DNA of 64,000 nucleotides from an uncultured Tolumonas sp. (lineage in GTDB: Bacteria; Pseudomonadota; Gammaproteobacteria; Enterobacterales; Aeromonadaceae). The first letter of the stretch is position 1. Each line of letters opens with the position of its first letter. Location of the stretch: positions 298,501-362,500 of the forward strand of contig NZ_OY829945.1 of the NCBI RefSeq assembly GCF_963556105.2. The letters run 5' to 3'. A program made the translations under genes and the position numbers. The notes under the pieces are model-generated. The model worked only from the letters and a program-made list of their open reading frames with translations, was not told where the DNA came from and searched no databases. This document shows positions 18,338 through 26,234 of this stretch, in pieces.

Positions 18338-19345
18338 ATGCATTATCTGGTGACCGGTGCGGCCGGTTTTATTGGTTTCCATGTCGCAGAGCGTCTATTG
18401 GCTGCAGGTCATCAGGTAACAGGTTTAGATAATCTGAATGATTATTATGATGTTAATCTGAAGCTCAGTCGGTTAGCGTTATTACAAATTAACCCTGCTT
18501 TCCGTTTTGTAAAAGGGGATTTAGCTGATCGCAATTTAATAGCTCAGTTGTTTGTGGACGGCCAATTTCAACGCGTGATCCACTTAGGCGCACAAGCTGG
18601 CGTACGTTATTCGCTGGATAACCCGCATGCATATGCCGATGCCAATTTAGTGGGGCATCTGAATATTCTCGAAGGTTGTCGCCAGCACAAGATAGAACAT
18701 CTGTTGTATGCCTCTTCCAGTTCAGTGTATGGGCTCAATCGTAAAACACCATTTTCAACCACCGATAGCGTAGATCATCCTGTCTCACTATATGCGGCGA
18801 CCAAAAAAGCGAATGAGCTGATGAGTCACAGTTATGCGCATCTGTATGGTTTGCCTTGTACCGGATTGCGTTTTTTCACTGTATATGGTCCGTGGGGCCG
18901 TCCCGATATGGCGTTGTTTAAGTTCACGAAAGCGATCTTGGCCGGGCAGCCGATTGATGTGTATAACTTCGGTGAGATGAAGCGAGATTTTACCTTTATT
19001 GACGATATCGCCGAGGCGATTATTCGTTTGGCGGATGTTATCCCAGAATCAAATCCAGCATGGACGGTAGAAACAGGTTCTCCGGCAGAAAGTTCAGCAC
19101 CATATCGGGTGTATAACATTGGTAATAGTCAGCCGGTCGAGCTGAAAACGTTTATTCATGAGCTGGAACTGGCATTAGGTATTCCGGCGAAAATGAATTT
19201 ATTGCCATTACAACCGGGCGATGTGCTGGAAACCAGTGCTGACACTTCAGCACTGGAAGCGGTAATCGGCTTTAAACCGCAGACGCCACTCGCCAGTGGT
19301 CTGGCCCGTTTTGTCGGCTGGTACAGAACCTTTTATTCTCAGTGA
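18338..19345 (+). CDS. UDP-glucuronate 4-epimerase-like NAD-dependent sugar epimerase
   Basis: A 335-residue extended SDR enzyme. The NAD-binding GAAGFIGFHVAERLL, the GLDNLNDYYDVNLK segment, HLGAQAGVRYS, the catalytic Ser-Tyr-Lys set (SSSSVYG and SLYAATKKANE) and YGPWGRPDMALFKF are hallmark features of CapI/WbnF-type UDP-glucuronate 4-epimerases, which make UDP-galacturonate. The alternative is UDP-glucose or dTDP-sugar chemistry, but the GPWGRPDMA motif favours the glucuronate group. It would supply the nucleotide sugar for the upstream GT2. Its last 7 bases overlap the 3' end of the convergent pqiC gene, and no terminator is visible between them. Confidence 0.9.
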   Translation: MHYLVTGAAGFIGFHVAERLLAAGHQVTGLDNLNDYYDVNLKLSRLALLQINPAFRFVKGDLADRNLIAQLFVDGQFQRVIHLGAQAGVRYSLDNPHAYADANLVGHLNILEGCRQHKIEHLLYASSSSVYGLNRKTPFSTTDSVDHPVSLYAATKKANELMSHSYAHLYGLPCTGLRFFTVYGPWGRPDMALFKFTKAILAGQPIDVYNFGEMKRDFTFIDDIAEAIIRLADVIPESNPAWTVETGSPAESSAPYRVYNIGNSQPVELKTFIHELELALGIPAKMNLLPLQPGDVLETSADTSALEAVIGFKPQTPLASGLARFVGWYRTFYSQ

Positions 19346-19926
19346 TCTCTCTTTTGCAGCAAAGGTTTTAGCTGCATCGCCAACTGGCTGGTAGTTTGTT
19401 GCCAGCCAGTACGCAGTTCACGTACTAGTGCCGGGTAACCATCCGCTGGCAATGGGTATTGCTGCTGGAATTGCCCGCTGTATTGCTGTTTTCCTGTCAT
19501 TAACGTCCATTCACCGCTGATCACCGCATGCCCATCGGCTTTGCCGTGAAAACCACGTACCTTGATTTGTAACTGGGCAATGTTTTGCATCGATGTTTGA
19601 CCGTTTTGCCATTGCCAGTCGGGTAACTGAGTTCTTAAATTCTGCAACAAAGCGCGAGTTAACTGTTTGTCCAATGCTTCAGCCCAGCGATGCTGAGTCG
19701 CCGTGGTGAGTTGGACATCATCTTGTTGATACACAATACCAATGCTGTTCAGATAATCAGCCAGTTCAACATCACTGACAGCCACCACCGGTTGTTGACT
19801 CGGTGTTTGAACATGGTTCTGCGCATCAGGCAGGGCAATAGCGTAATACTGCGGTGTCGAAGAACTACTGCTACAAGCGGATAAACCAAAAAATAAGAGG
19901 CCAATAAATAAAGAGCGCAGCATCAT
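19339..19926 (-). CDS. pqiC: Outer-membrane lipoprotein PqiC
   Basis: A 195-residue ABC-type transport auxiliary lipoprotein. The signal peptide ends in the lipobox LSAC followed by a Ser-rich linker; the body has YYAIALPDAQ, VAVSDVELADYLNSIGIVYQ and RWAEALDKQLTRALLQNL as in PqiC/YmbA. PqiC forms an octameric ring on the outer membrane that docks to the PqiB needle. Its start overlaps the end of pqiB by four bases (ATGA type), so it is coupled to pqiAB. Confidence 0.9.
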   Translation of the reverse strand: MMLRSLFIGLLFFGLSACSSSSSTPQYYAIALPDAQNHVQTPSQQPVVAVSDVELADYLNSIGIVYQQDDVQLTTATQHRWAEALDKQLTRALLQNLRTQLPDWQWQNGQTSMQNIAQLQIKVRGFHGKADGHAVISGEWTLMTGKQQYSGQFQQQYPLPADGYPALVRELRTGWQQTTSQLAMQLKPLLQKRDH

Positions 19927-21572
19927 TTGGCTTTCCTTGGTTCAGGGTCAGTGGCGGTATCAGGTTGGAATAGCAACGCATTTGGTTTTTCATTCAGCGT
20001 TCTGGCCATGGGCTGCACTTCTCGTAATACCCGATTCAGGGATTGAATGGAACGGTTCATTTCGCTATATGCCGGTGAGTTAGCGGATAATCCTTGCAAC
20101 GTTTGCTGCATTTCCGCCAACGTTTTTTTCAGCTCGGCAGGGAGTTGCTGGCTACTTTGCTGATTGGCAATCTTATCCATACTGGCGCTGACTTTTCTGA
20201 CATTGGCCATCGCGGCCTCGGTTTCTGTCAGCATGGTTTGCGCGCGCGTGAGCACATTTTCAATATCCAGCTGATTCAGTTTATTGAGTAACTGAACTAC
20301 TTGCTGTTCAATCCGTGCTAAGCCACCGGGTGCGGTTGGCAAGGTTGGGTATTTGGCCAGCATACCTAACCCGACCGTTTTAGGTAGATCCGGATAAAAG
20401 TTGAGATCCACATATAACGCGCCGGTCAATAAATTACCGGAACGCAGCGAGGCTCGCAGTCCTTGTTTGACGGCGGTAGCAAATTCATTCTCCCAGTTCG
20501 GTAGTTGATCTTTATCCATATCGGGGCGAATGCGGCCGGGTTCGATGCGGATCAACACGGGGATCTGGCGTGACCGGGCGGTCAGCAAGTCATTGCCCGG
20601 TGCAGAGAATGGCACGGCCAGTACGCTGCCGACCTGAATACCGCGGTATTCGACCGGTGCGCCAGGGTTAAGGCCACGTACCGATTCATCGAAGAGCAAA
20701 ATGTAGTCCACTTTATCCTGATAACGACGAATGGTGCTGCTGTCTTCATCGGCATACAGGCTGTAGGTACGATAAGTCTTGACCGGATCACCGAGTTCCC
20801 AACCGGGTGGAACACTGAAACTGACACCACCGGATAAAATAGTTTCCAGCGTGCCGGTTTTCACCTTGATACCATCGGTGGCGGCTTGCAATTGGATGCC
20901 ACGATTGAGCCAGAACCGGGTATTGGTGGTCACTAGCGCATCGTATGGTGCCTGAATGAACAGCTGATAACTCATCTGCCGAGTGTCAGATTTGAATTCA
21001 GCCTGCTCAACCCGGCCCACGGTAAAACCGCGGTACAGTACCGGATCGCCGATAGCGAGGGCGCTGTCTTGTTCACTACTGAGTTCGATACGTAAACCAG
21101 GGGCATTCGTCGGGGTGACTGGAGGCGTATCCAGTACGGTAAACTCCACTTTATGTTCTTTGCTTTTCCCAGGTTGCAGTTCCAAATAAGAACCGGACAG
21201 CAGTGTGTTGAGGCCGGAAATGCCGCTCTTGCCTACGCGGGGTTTGACCACCCAGAAACGGGTATCTTGCCGCAGCAAGGGTTCGGCTTCGACATTCATG
21301 CGGGCTGTGACGATAACATGCTTGAGATCGTCACCCAAACGTACAGTCTGCACTTTCCCGATTTCCACGCTGCGGGCTTTGATCGGAGTTTTGCCCGGCT
21401 CGATCCCTTCGGCATTGTCCAGTTCCAGCGTGATCAGCGGGCCTTGATTGTGCAACGTGGTGACTACCATCCACAAACCAATGCTGGCGGCAACGATAGG
21501 GATCAGCCAGATCGGTGACAGGCGTTGGAGTTTTTTGATTCTGGCGTGATTATTCGACACGGTCTTGTTCAC
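19923..21572 (-). CDS. pqiB: Intermembrane lipid-transport protein PqiB (three MCE domains)
   Basis: A 549-residue protein (E. coli PqiB 546). An N-terminal membrane helix (LSPIWLIPIVAASIGLWMVV, near residues 15-35) is followed by three MCE repeats, each with the ITLELDNAEGIEPGKTPIKA-type or GLRIELSSEQ-type pattern (about 42-135, 158-265 and 280-410), and a C-terminal helical needle (about 420-530) rich in Gln and Ala. PqiB hexamers form a needle that bridges inner and outer membranes. I place the start at the GTG at 21570-21572, which has AAGGA about 8 nt upstream, gives the family length and overlaps pqiA by 23 bases. The frame is open to 21638, but those codons lie deep in pqiA. Confidence 0.92.
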   Translation of the reverse strand: MNKTVSNNHARIKKLQRLSPIWLIPIVAASIGLWMVVTTLHNQGPLITLELDNAEGIEPGKTPIKARSVEIGKVQTVRLGDDLKHVIVTARMNVEAEPLLRQDTRFWVVKPRVGKSGISGLNTLLSGSYLELQPGKSKEHKVEFTVLDTPPVTPTNAPGLRIELSSEQDSALAIGDPVLYRGFTVGRVEQAEFKSDTRQMSYQLFIQAPYDALVTTNTRFWLNRGIQLQAATDGIKVKTGTLETILSGGVSFSVPPGWELGDPVKTYRTYSLYADEDSSTIRRYQDKVDYILLFDESVRGLNPGAPVEYRGIQVGSVLAVPFSAPGNDLLTARSRQIPVLIRIEPGRIRPDMDKDQLPNWENEFATAVKQGLRASLRSGNLLTGALYVDLNFYPDLPKTVGLGMLAKYPTLPTAPGGLARIEQQVVQLLNKLNQLDIENVLTRAQTMLTETEAAMANVRKVSASMDKIANQQSSQQLPAELKKTLAEMQQTLQGLSANSPAYSEMNRSIQSLNRVLREVQPMARTLNEKPNALLFQPDTATDPEPRKAK

Positions 21573-22860
21573 CCTCTGTTCCTTGTTGAGCCGCGACACT
21601 CGAGGTTGGTTCATTGTCCCACAATAATCGTGGGTCAAAACTCATGGCAGACAGCATGGTCAATACTACCACACCGGCAAATGCTAAAGCGGCCGACCCC
21701 GGATACACTGACATCAATTTACCCATGCGGATCAGCGCGACTAAGATAGCGACGACAAACACATCGACCATGGACCAACGGCCGATAAACTCGGTCAGTC
21801 GATAAAGGCGAGTGCGACCGCGCCGATGATGCGGGCGATGTGTATGAACGCTCCAGCATAACCAGCCAATCGCCAGCATTTTCACAATCGGCACTAATAC
21901 ACTGGCAATAAATATTACCAATGCGACCGGATAAGAACCCATATTCCACAATAACACCACACCACCAAGAATGGTGGAATAGGTTTGTTGCCCCAGGCTT
22001 TCGGTGACCATGATGGGCAGGATATTGGCTGGGATATAGAGGATCATGGCGGTAAATAACAAGGCCAACGTCCATTGCAAACTGTTTGGTTTGCGCGCAT
22101 GCAATACGCTTTGACAACGTGGACAACGGTGTGTTTTCAGTGAGACCAGTCCGTGGCAGGCATGACACAGAGTCAGATTTTGATCAATGGCTCTGCCGCT
22201 AAGTTGTGGGGCATTACGCAGGTGGATCGGGCCACTTTGCTGCCACCATAACCAGTCGCGGTCGATGACACTAAAAGCTTTTAACATCAGTAACGAAAAC
22301 AGCACATACGCCCAGAAGCTGTAGCCCAGTTCAATGTCAGCTAACGAAGCAATTTTAATCAGACTCACTAAGACACCAATCAGGAATACTTCCACCATAC
22401 ACCAGGGGATGAGGCGGAATAACCATAACGTATAGCGTTTACGCAAACGTTTACCGCGCCATTGGCCTAGACGCGAATAAATCAGACAAATCAATAACAA
22501 GCAAATCGCTGGCAGGATCTGCATAAACAAATAGACCGTCAAAGCCAGCGCCGGATGCTGTTCTTCCAGCAAGGTGGTCGCCGTTTGATACAGCGTCATG
22601 TCCTGATGCATGCCTTTAACGGCCATGCCAAGAAAAGGAAACAGATTACTGCACAGCAGCATGATGAGGGCGGCAATGCTATACACCAGCGGTTGTAAAC
22701 GGGCTTCGGCAGGCAGAGAGCTTAATTTATGCTCACAACGGGGGCAGACTGCTTGTTCCCCCGGTTGTAATGGCGGCACTAACATCAGCCAGTCGCACTC
22801 ATGGCAAGCGGTATATTGCACGGGAGAGGGAACATAGGTGCTGCGACGGCGGCGCTTCAT
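21550..22860 (-). CDS. pqiA: Inner-membrane protein PqiA
   Basis: A 436-residue protein with two copies of the PqiA unit, each made of a zinc-ribbon-like CxxC...CxxC (Cys residues near 18-21/38-41 and 231-234/245-248) followed by four membrane helices. CHECDWLMLVPPL and CHACHGLVSLKTHRCPRC are the two metal-binding knuckles. PqiA is the inner-membrane partner of the PqiB needle in a lipid transport pathway of the MCE type; in E. coli the operon is SoxRS-inducible. It is the first gene of pqiABC and is divergent from sbmC. No soxbox was recognised upstream. Confidence 0.93.
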   Translation of the reverse strand: MKRRRRSTYVPSPVQYTACHECDWLMLVPPLQPGEQAVCPRCEHKLSSLPAEARLQPLVYSIAALIMLLCSNLFPFLGMAVKGMHQDMTLYQTATTLLEEQHPALALTVYLFMQILPAICLLLICLIYSRLGQWRGKRLRKRYTLWLFRLIPWCMVEVFLIGVLVSLIKIASLADIELGYSFWAYVLFSLLMLKAFSVIDRDWLWWQQSGPIHLRNAPQLSGRAIDQNLTLCHACHGLVSLKTHRCPRCQSVLHARKPNSLQWTLALLFTAMILYIPANILPIMVTESLGQQTYSTILGGVVLLWNMGSYPVALVIFIASVLVPIVKMLAIGWLCWSVHTHRPHHRRGRTRLYRLTEFIGRWSMVDVFVVAILVALIRMGKLMSVYPGSAALAFAGVVVLTMLSAMSFDPRLLWDNEPTSSVAAQQGTEGEQDRVE

Positions 22861-23011
22861 CGGCTCAGGGTTCGGTTATGTTAGAAAACAAGGTTAGTTT
22901 AGCGGTTGCCGGGCATGGCGGGAATCGTTATTCAAAACAATTCGTCATAAAAGCAGTGAAGGGCGGGTTTAAATTGCCAGTTCTTGAAGCATTATTTTTT
23001 GCGGAAGAAAC

Positions 23012-23038
23012 TATACTCATGATCCCGATAATCATGAG
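23012..23038 (+). promoter_or_regulatory. -10 element and 8-bp inverted repeat upstream of sbmC
   Basis: A TATACT hexamer (23012-23017) runs into a perfect inverted repeat, CTCATGAT-N7-ATCATGAG (23016-23038), 17 bp ahead of the sbmC start. It lies in the transcription start region and could be an operator or a 5' hairpin that affects translation. It is not a LexA box (no CTG-N10-CAG). Confidence 0.45.
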
Positions 23039-23055
23039 CATGAGGAGCACAAACC

Positions 23056-23508
23056 ATGGATGTAAAAATAATTCAACGAGTAGCACAACAAGTTGCTTTT
23101 ATTCGGATGATTGGCCCCTATGCCGAGGTTATCGGCCCTGGTTTTGAGCGGCTAATGGCTTGGAGTGACGCACAACAACTGCAGGGTGAATGGCTGACAT
23201 TGTATTGGGATAATCCGGATATTACACCGCCTGCCGAGTTGAAAACTGATGTGGCCATGACTGTACCCGAAGGGACGGCTGTGAGTGGTGATGTGCAACT
23301 GCAGGTTATTCCGGCGGGGGATTATGCCATCCGGCGTTGTCGTGTTGAGAATGATGATTTTGAAACGCCATGGCGAGCTTTCTTTACCGATTTGGCGCAA
23401 AGTGATTATCAGTTTGGAACGGGGGCTTGTTTTGAGCGTTATTTCAATAACGGTAAGCTAGACGGCTATTGGGATATCGAGATGGTGATTCCGGTGACAC
23501 GCAAATAA
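23056..23508 (+). CDS. sbmC: DNA gyrase inhibitor SbmC (GyrI-like)
   Basis: A 150-residue GyrI-like protein that follows E. coli SbmC (157) along its length: IGPYAEVIGPGFERLMAW, TLYWDNPDITPPAELKTDVAMTVP, AGDYAIRRCRVENDDFETPWRAFF and a C-terminal ERYFNNGKLDGYWDIEM. SbmC binds DNA gyrase and protects cells against microcin B17 and other gyrase poisons. TldD/TldE, also in this window, process microcin B17 in E. coli; here the genes are about 16 kb apart and no microcin gene is seen, so a link is not implied. An AUG with GAGGAG upstream supports the start. It is convergent with ilvC across a shared terminator. Confidence 0.9.
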   Translation: MDVKIIQRVAQQVAFIRMIGPYAEVIGPGFERLMAWSDAQQLQGEWLTLYWDNPDITPPAELKTDVAMTVPEGTAVSGDVQLQVIPAGDYAIRRCRVENDDFETPWRAFFTDLAQSDYQFGTGACFERYFNNGKLDGYWDIEMVIPVTRK

Positions 23509-23529
23509 GCGTTCTACGTTCTAAACGAA

Positions 23530-23558
23530 AAAGCCCGACTTTAAGTCGGGCTTTGTTT
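23530..23558. terminator. Bidirectional terminator between sbmC and ilvC
   Basis: An 11-bp stem AAAGCCCGACT/AGTCGGGCTTT with a 3-base loop, A-rich on the left and T-rich on the right. Confidence 0.9.
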
Positions 23559-23575
23559 ACGTAACCGCGCTGGAA

Positions 23576-25060
23576 TTAACCGCCAACTGCGATACGTTTC
23601 ATGTCTTTCATGTAGCCACGCAGCACTTTACCAACCTGCTCGATTGGGTGATTGCGAATGGTTTCGTTCACCTGAACCAGCACAACGTTGTCTACGCCGT
23701 TATCTTTTACAGACAGACCTTTACCGATCACGTCAGTGCCAACTTTCGGCATGATGTGTTCTTTCAGCAATGGTACGGCTGCGTTAGCGAACAGGTAGTT
23801 ACCGTATTCTGCGGTGTCAGAGATAACCACGTTCATTTCGTACAGACGTTTACGCGCGATGGTGTTCGCGATCAGTGGCAGTTCGTGCAGTGATTCGTAG
23901 TAAGCTGATTCAGCGATGATGCCTGATTCAGTCATAGTTTCGAATGCCAGTTCAACGCCTGCTTTGACCATAGCAACCATCAGGATACCGTTGTCGAAGT
24001 ACTCTTGTTCAGCGATCACGCCGTCGAATGCTGGTGCGTTTTCGAATGCAGATGCACCGGTCTCTTCACGCCATCTGAACAGGTCAGCGTCGTTGTTAGC
24101 CCAGTCAGCCATCATACCGCTGGAGAATGCGCCGCTGATGATATCGTCCTGATGTTTACGGAACAGCGCACGCATCAGCACTTTCATCTCTTCGGCCAGT
24201 TCAAACGCACGCAGTTTTGCTGGGTTTGACAGACGATCCATCATTGCAGTGATGCCGCCTTGTTTCAGTGCTTCGGTAACAGTTTCCCAACCGAATTGCA
24301 GCAGTTTACCTGCGTAGCCAGCATCGATGCCGTCAGCAACCATTTTTTCGTAGCACAGGATAGAACCCGCTTGCAGCATGCCACACAGAATGGTTTGTTC
24401 GCCCATCAGGTCAGACTTCACTTCTGCCACGAAAGAAGATTGCAGAACACCGGCACGGTGACCACCAGTTGCTGCCGCCCATGCTTTAGCAATCGCCAGA
24501 CCGTCGCCTTTTGGATCGTTTTCTGGGTGAACAGCGATCAGGGTTGGTACGCCGAAACCACGTTTGTATTCTTCACGTACTTCAGTGCCTGGGCATTTTG
24601 GTGCAACCATTACCACAGTGATGTCTTTACGGATCTGAGTGCCTTCTTCCACGATGTTGAAACCGTGAGAGTAACCCAGTGTTGCACCTTCTTTCATCAA
24701 CGGCATAACTGCTTTAACTACCGCAGTGTGCTGTTTGTCCGGAGTCAGGTTTACTACCAGATCAGCAGTCGGGATCAGGTCTTCGTAAGTGCCAACTTTG
24801 AAACCATTTTCAGACGCTTGTTTGAATGATTTACGTTTTTCAGCAATCGCTTCTGCGCGCAGAGCGTAGGAAACGTCCAAACCTGAATCACGCATGTTCA
24901 GACCTTGGTTCAGGCCTTGTGCGCCACAGCCAACGATCACGACTTTTTTGCCTTTCAGGAAATCGCATTCGCTGGCGAATTCGTCACGGTTCATGAAACG
25001 ACATTTGCCTAATTGTTCTAACTGCTGACGCAGGTTCAGGGTATTGAAGTAGTTAGCCAT
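23576..25060 (-). CDS. ilvC: Ketol-acid reductoisomerase IlvC (class II)
   Basis: A 494-residue long-form (class II) reductoisomerase, nearly identical in pattern to E. coli IlvC (491). The Rossmann loop [21 protein letters not shown], the metal-binding [16 protein letters not shown] (Asp and Glu) and the duplicated knotted domain ([36 protein letters not shown]) are all present. It converts acetolactate and aceto-hydroxybutyrate to the dihydroxy acids in valine, leucine and isoleucine synthesis, using NADPH and Mg2+. The start at 25060 matches [10 protein letters not shown]; 24 further codons upstream are open but not part of the family. It is divergent from ilvY, its regulator. Confidence 0.98.
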   Translation of the reverse strand: MANYFNTLNLRQQLEQLGKCRFMNRDEFASECDFLKGKKVVIVGCGAQGLNQGLNMRDSGLDVSYALRAEAIAEKRKSFKQASENGFKVGTYEDLIPTADLVVNLTPDKQHTAVVKAVMPLMKEGATLGYSHGFNIVEEGTQIRKDITVVMVAPKCPGTEVREEYKRGFGVPTLIAVHPENDPKGDGLAIAKAWAAATGGHRAGVLQSSFVAEVKSDLMGEQTILCGMLQAGSILCYEKMVADGIDAGYAGKLLQFGWETVTEALKQGGITAMMDRLSNPAKLRAFELAEEMKVLMRALFRKHQDDIISGAFSSGMMADWANNDADLFRWREETGASAFENAPAFDGVIAEQEYFDNGILMVAMVKAGVELAFETMTESGIIAESAYYESLHELPLIANTIARKRLYEMNVVISDTAEYGNYLFANAAVPLLKEHIMPKVGTDVIGKGLSVKDNGVDNVVLVQVNETIRNHPIEQVGKVLRGYMKDMKRIAVGG

Positions 25061-25144
25061 CTGGAATAGCTCCATGCTGAAATTAAGATTGCTGTGTAGG
25101 GTCTGATAACGGTCAGAGTCCGAAAACTGCATTACTATAAACGA

Positions 25145-25199
25145 GCAATGACATTGCTGGAAATGATATATTTAGAACTAAATATTGCGTTTTTTGCAA
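25145..25199. promoter_or_regulatory. Candidate IlvY operators in the ilvC-ilvY divergent region
   Basis: Three dyads lie in 55 bp: GCAAT-GAC-ATTGC (25145-25157), ATATTTAG-AA-CTAAATAT (25168-25185, a perfect 18-bp palindrome) and TTGC-N7-GCAA (25185-25199). The first and third share the TTGC/GCAA half-site expected for the LysR-type IlvY, which binds tandem operators between the two genes and activates ilvC in the presence of acetolactate in E. coli. The central palindrome may be a further site or overlap a -10 region. Confidence 0.62.
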
Positions 25200-25212
25200 C
25201 GTGGAGTAAGTC

Positions 25213-26091
25213 ATGGATTTCCGTACCTTATCGTTATTTACCCATTTGGCGCATACGCTGCATTTTGCCAATACGGCCAATCAGATGGCGGTCAGCCCGT
25301 CGACATTAAGCCGGAGCATGCAACGACTGGAGCAGGAAACCGGCTGTGCATTGTTTGAACGGGATAACCGCAGCGTGGTGTTAACCAACGAAGGCAAACG
25401 CCTGTTAGGTTTTGCCGAACGCTGGCTGCAGGAGTGGCAAGATCTGCGTGATGATTTGCGCCATCCGCGCGAAGCGCTGCAAGGGCGGATCCGTGTTTTT
25501 TGCTCCGTTACGGCCAGTTATTTTCTGCTACCGGAAGTGTTGGGTCGTTTTCGCCATCGTTATCCGCAACTGGAATTAAAACTGGAGACCGGCGATGCGG
25601 CATTGGCTGTCGATAAAGTGTTGCAGGAAGAAACAGATATCGCCATTGCCGCACGCCCCGATGCTTTACCTGCGCGTTTGCAATATTGCCTGTTACAGCG
25701 AGTGCCGTTGGTGTTTATTGCCCCCCGCAATAGCACCAATGTCAGTCAGTGGTTAAAAGATGGTGAACCGGACTGGTCGCAGGTACCGTTGATCGTGTCG
25801 CAGCAGGGGCTGGCGCGAAAACGCTGTGACCAATGGTTTCGTAATAAAGGTATTAGCCCGAATATCTATGCCGAAGTCGCGGGTAATGAAGCGATCGTCA
25901 GCATGGTGACGCTGGATTGTGGTATCGGTCTGGTACCGGAAGCGGTGATTGAACACAGTACGTTTGGCTCTCAGGTGCGGGTCATTCAGCCCGTACCCGC
26001 ACTCAAACCGTTTGAAGTCGGCTTTTGTGTTCTCAAAAGAAGACTTGAAGAGCCGTTACTGCATGCCTTCTGGCAGATGGTTCAGCAATGA
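25213..26091 (+). CDS. ilvY: LysR-type activator IlvY
   Basis: A 292-residue LysR-family regulator. The N-terminal winged helix (residues 1-60: HFANTANQMAVSPSTLSRSMQRLEQETGCALFERDNRSVVLT) is followed by an effector domain with FCSVTASYFLLPEVLGRFRHRYP and KLETGDAALAVDKVLQEETDIAIA, as in E. coli IlvY. The C-terminal PFEVGFCVLKRRLEEPLLHAFW also matches. It senses acetolactate and acetohydroxybutyrate and activates the divergent ilvC gene; it also represses itself. The spacing of 152 bp to ilvC contains the operator-like dyads. Confidence 0.94.
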   Translation: MDFRTLSLFTHLAHTLHFANTANQMAVSPSTLSRSMQRLEQETGCALFERDNRSVVLTNEGKRLLGFAERWLQEWQDLRDDLRHPREALQGRIRVFCSVTASYFLLPEVLGRFRHRYPQLELKLETGDAALAVDKVLQEETDIAIAARPDALPARLQYCLLQRVPLVFIAPRNSTNVSQWLKDGEPDWSQVPLIVSQQGLARKRCDQWFRNKGISPNIYAEVAGNEAIVSMVTLDCGIGLVPEAVIEHSTFGSQVRVIQPVPALKPFEVGFCVLKRRLEEPLLHAFWQMVQQ

Positions 26092-26234
26092 TCGTGGTTG
26101 CAGCAAATCCATACAAAAAGGTGTAAACTGCCCGCTGAATCATCGGCACTGTGCATACGTTAGTGGGGGCTCTATGAGACGTGTGTGCAGACAATAAAAG
26201 TTTATTAATCGACTCTCTCAGGAATAGTGACACG

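Noticed and set aside
22770-23147. 125-codon plus-strand open frame across the pqiA/sbmC gap
   Set aside because: It overlaps the start of sbmC in another frame and the end of pqiA; no family similarity or ribosome-binding site.
3947-23508. Microcin B17-like production or immunity system linking tldD/tldE with sbmC
   Set aside because: All three proteins touch microcin B17 biology in E. coli, but here they lie up to 19 kb apart among housekeeping genes and no precursor or McbBCD-like genes are present.
24260-24829. 189-codon plus-strand open frame inside ilvC
   Set aside because: It is antisense to a strongly conserved gene, has Cys/Phe/His-rich composition typical of a reversed frame and no ribosome-binding site.
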